Source: Acidobacteriota bacterium (lineage in GTDB: Bacteria; Acidobacteriota; Terriglobia; Terriglobales; Acidobacteriaceae). Taken from it: a DNA stretch of 7,519 bases. Shown piece after piece: positions 6,362 to 7,519 of this stretch (position 1 is its first letter; each line of letters begins with the position of its first letter). Where the stretch lies: the NCBI GenBank assembly GCA_021799405.1, contig JAJZAL010000252.1:1-7519 (forward strand), read 5' to 3'. A model generated the notes under the pieces. The model saw only the letters and a program-made list of their open reading frames with translations. It was not told where the DNA came from and did not search any database. The translations under genes and the position numbers were made by a program.

Positions 6362-6773
6362 AGGCTGGCGCGGGCGGGTTTGGCGGCGTGCCGGTCCTGC
6401 GAGTGCTCCGCCTGATGGAGGCGTATCGGTTGCCGGAGGGGGCAGCTCACCCCCGGTTGAACTGATGTCCGGTTAGTCTGCAGATACCAGGGCCTGCTTG
6501 CCTCCCATCCAAAAGCGGGTGCGAACTTCACATGCGTGAACTCTGCTCCGCTCTTCCATGGGTACCCTGAAAAATCGCCTGTAAGCCTTGTGAAGTGATA
6601 AGTTTTATGGCATTTAATGCGTTAGCTGGGGGTAGATCATCTTCATTCCGCGTCTCCGGCCCAGATCACCAGGCGCGCCTGAATTCAGTGCCAGCAAAGC
6701 TGGTAGCAAAATCGTCGCGACAGGCCACGCCCTTACGGCCACATTGAATTTGTTGAAAGAGAGGAAGTCCACC
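6362..6773. other. 412-base gap with dyads, AT-rich patch and a doubtful 46-codon ORF
   Basis: No convincing gene between the GH35 and Asp-box genes. Possible hairpins after GH35 are CGCCT-GATGG-AGGCG (6409-6423) and GGGGG-CAGCTCA-CCCCC (6438-6454), both without a T run. TTCAC-ATGC-GTGAA (6527-6540) is an operator-like dyad. An AT-rich patch at about 6580-6620 stands out from its GC-rich surroundings and is the likeliest promoter area for the downstream gene, though no clean -35/-10 pair with normal spacing is seen. CAGGCGCGCCTG (6670-6681) is a perfect palindrome and CCAGC-AAA-GCTGG (6691-6703) a small hairpin in the leader. An ATG at 6607 opens a 46-residue frame to TGA 6745-6747, basic and low in hydrophobics, with no Shine-Dalgarno. 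It is probably not a gene. Confidence 0.45.
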
Positions 6774-7519
6774 ATGTTCAAAACTCGCTGCGTTCTGTTG
6801 CTTTCCTGTTTGGCCCTGGCCTTGCCGGCGTTTGCGGCGCCCCTGTCTCCAGGCCAGCTTGCCGGTGCCCTGAGCTGGCGCAGCGTGGGCCCCTATACCG
6901 GCGGGCGCGTGACTACGGTGGCGGGCATTGCCGACGAGCCCAATGTGTTTTACATGGGCACGGCCGGCGGCGGTGTGTGGAAGAGTGATGATTACGGCCA
7001 GCATTGGAAGAATATTTCCGATAAGGACTTCAAGAGCGGCAATATCGGCGCGATGGCGATCGCGCCCTCCAATCCGAAGATTATCTACGTCGGTACAGGC
7101 GATTCGGCTCCCCGAAATACGGTGCTGACGGGCGAGGGGATGTATAAGTCGACGGATGGAGGGAAGACCTGGAAATACATCGGGTTGGGCGAGACCCATA
7201 TCATCAGCCGGATCCTGGTGGACCCCAGGAATCCCGATGTGGTTTATGTGGCGGCGCTGGGGCATTTGTTCGGGCCGAATCCGGAACGGGGTGTATTCAA
7301 GTCGACGGATGGCGGCCGGACCTGGAAGAAGATTCTGTACGTGAATGATGAAACCGGCGCGATCAGCATGGCAATGGACCCGTCGGATCCGAACGTGGTG
7401 TATGCCTCGATGTGGCAGTTATCGCGGACTCATTGGACATTTTCAAGCGGAGGTCCGGGCAGCGGAATCTACAAGACGACGGACGGAGGAGCGAAGTGGA
7501 CGAACATCTCGCACCGGGC
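6774..7519 (+). CDS. Secreted Asp-box (BNR/sortilin-like) beta-propeller protein, 3'-truncated
   Basis: The first 248 codons are in view and the gene runs off the window with no stop. A signal peptide (K3, R5, hydrophobic 7-20, cleavage near AFA-AP at 19-23) implies export. The mature start WRSVGPYTGGRV (35-46) is typical of large bacterial proteins annotated as VPS10/sortilin-like or WD40/YVTN/BNR-like repeat proteins. Four Asp-box motifs (S/T-x-D-x-G-x-x-W) recur: SDDYGQHW (71-78), STDGGKTW (126-133), STDGGRTW (177-184) and TTDGGAKW (235-242). Between them come strand motifs such as NPKIIYVGTGD and NPDVVYVAALG. Each marks a propeller blade. Asp boxes are structural, so a sialidase or other hydrolase activity cannot be claimed. 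The start is well supported by GAGGA at 6761-6765, 8 nt before the ATG. Third codon positions favour G, unlike the C-favouring genes at the left of the window. Confidence 0.88.
   Translation, partial: MFKTRCVLLLSCLALALPAFAAPLSPGQLAGALSWRSVGPYTGGRVTTVAGIADEPNVFYMGTAGGGVWKSDDYGQHWKNISDKDFKSGNIGAMAIAPSNPKIIYVGTGDSAPRNTVLTGEGMYKSTDGGKTWKYIGLGETHIISRILVDPRNPDVVYVAALGHLFGPNPERGVFKSTDGGRTWKKILYVNDETGAISMAMDPSDPNVVYASMWQLSRTHWTFSSGGPGSGIYKTTDGGAKWTNISHR

Noticed and set aside
6640..6773. Possible cyclic-di-GMP or other riboswitch in the leader of the Asp-box gene
   Set aside because: Hairpins are present, but conserved riboswitch core sequences could not be matched by eye.
6666..7265. Minus-strand open frame of 199 codons
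   Set aside because: Antisense to the Asp-box protein, whose repeats and signal peptide fix the plus strand as coding.

Overview
The window reads like an accessory-edge stretch of a GC-rich Gram-negative chromosome, most likely an acidobacterium (Terriglobia/Acidobacteriaceae-like). This is an inference from gene content (DUF420, ABC-2 permease, DUF5597-type GH35 and sortilin-like Asp-box proteins), many signal peptides and GC-rich codon use. No rRNA or tRNA gene, CRISPR array or complete mobile element was seen.

Layout. Positions 2-1701 hold the 3' part of an ABC-2 exporter permease, a DUF420 membrane protein with its conserved histidines, and a small two-helix membrane protein that follows DUF420 after 10 nt. 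This looks like the tail of a membrane or cytochrome-oxidase-assembly type cluster. At 1797-2249 is a complete single-stranded DNA-binding protein gene, followed by an elaborate nested inverted repeat (2301-2385) that probably terminates it. Convergent to it is an exported histidine-phosphatase-like gene (2398-3018, minus). A roughly 300-base noncoding stretch leads to a small secreted protein of unknown function (3333-3686).

Positions 3683-4524 are a gene graveyard. On the minus strand is a PH-domain-like small protein broken by an in-frame TAG and lacking a convincing 5' end. Abutting it on the plus strand is a hipA toxin-kinase remnant with its middle deleted: an N-terminal NLLPD motif segment is joined out of frame to the last ~110 residues. 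Beyond this scar come a secreted GH35 beta-galactosidase-like enzyme (4745-6361), a 412-base gap, and the start of a secreted Asp-box beta-propeller protein (6774 to the window end).

The strongest larger-scale observation is compositional. The plus strand is C-rich left of about 3.7 kb regardless of gene direction and G-rich right of about 4.7 kb, so GC skew changes sign across the graveyard. I do not see a clear undescribed system. The items most worth checking are the skew switch, the nested inverted repeat with two DnaA-box-like sequences, and the hipA/PH-domain scar.
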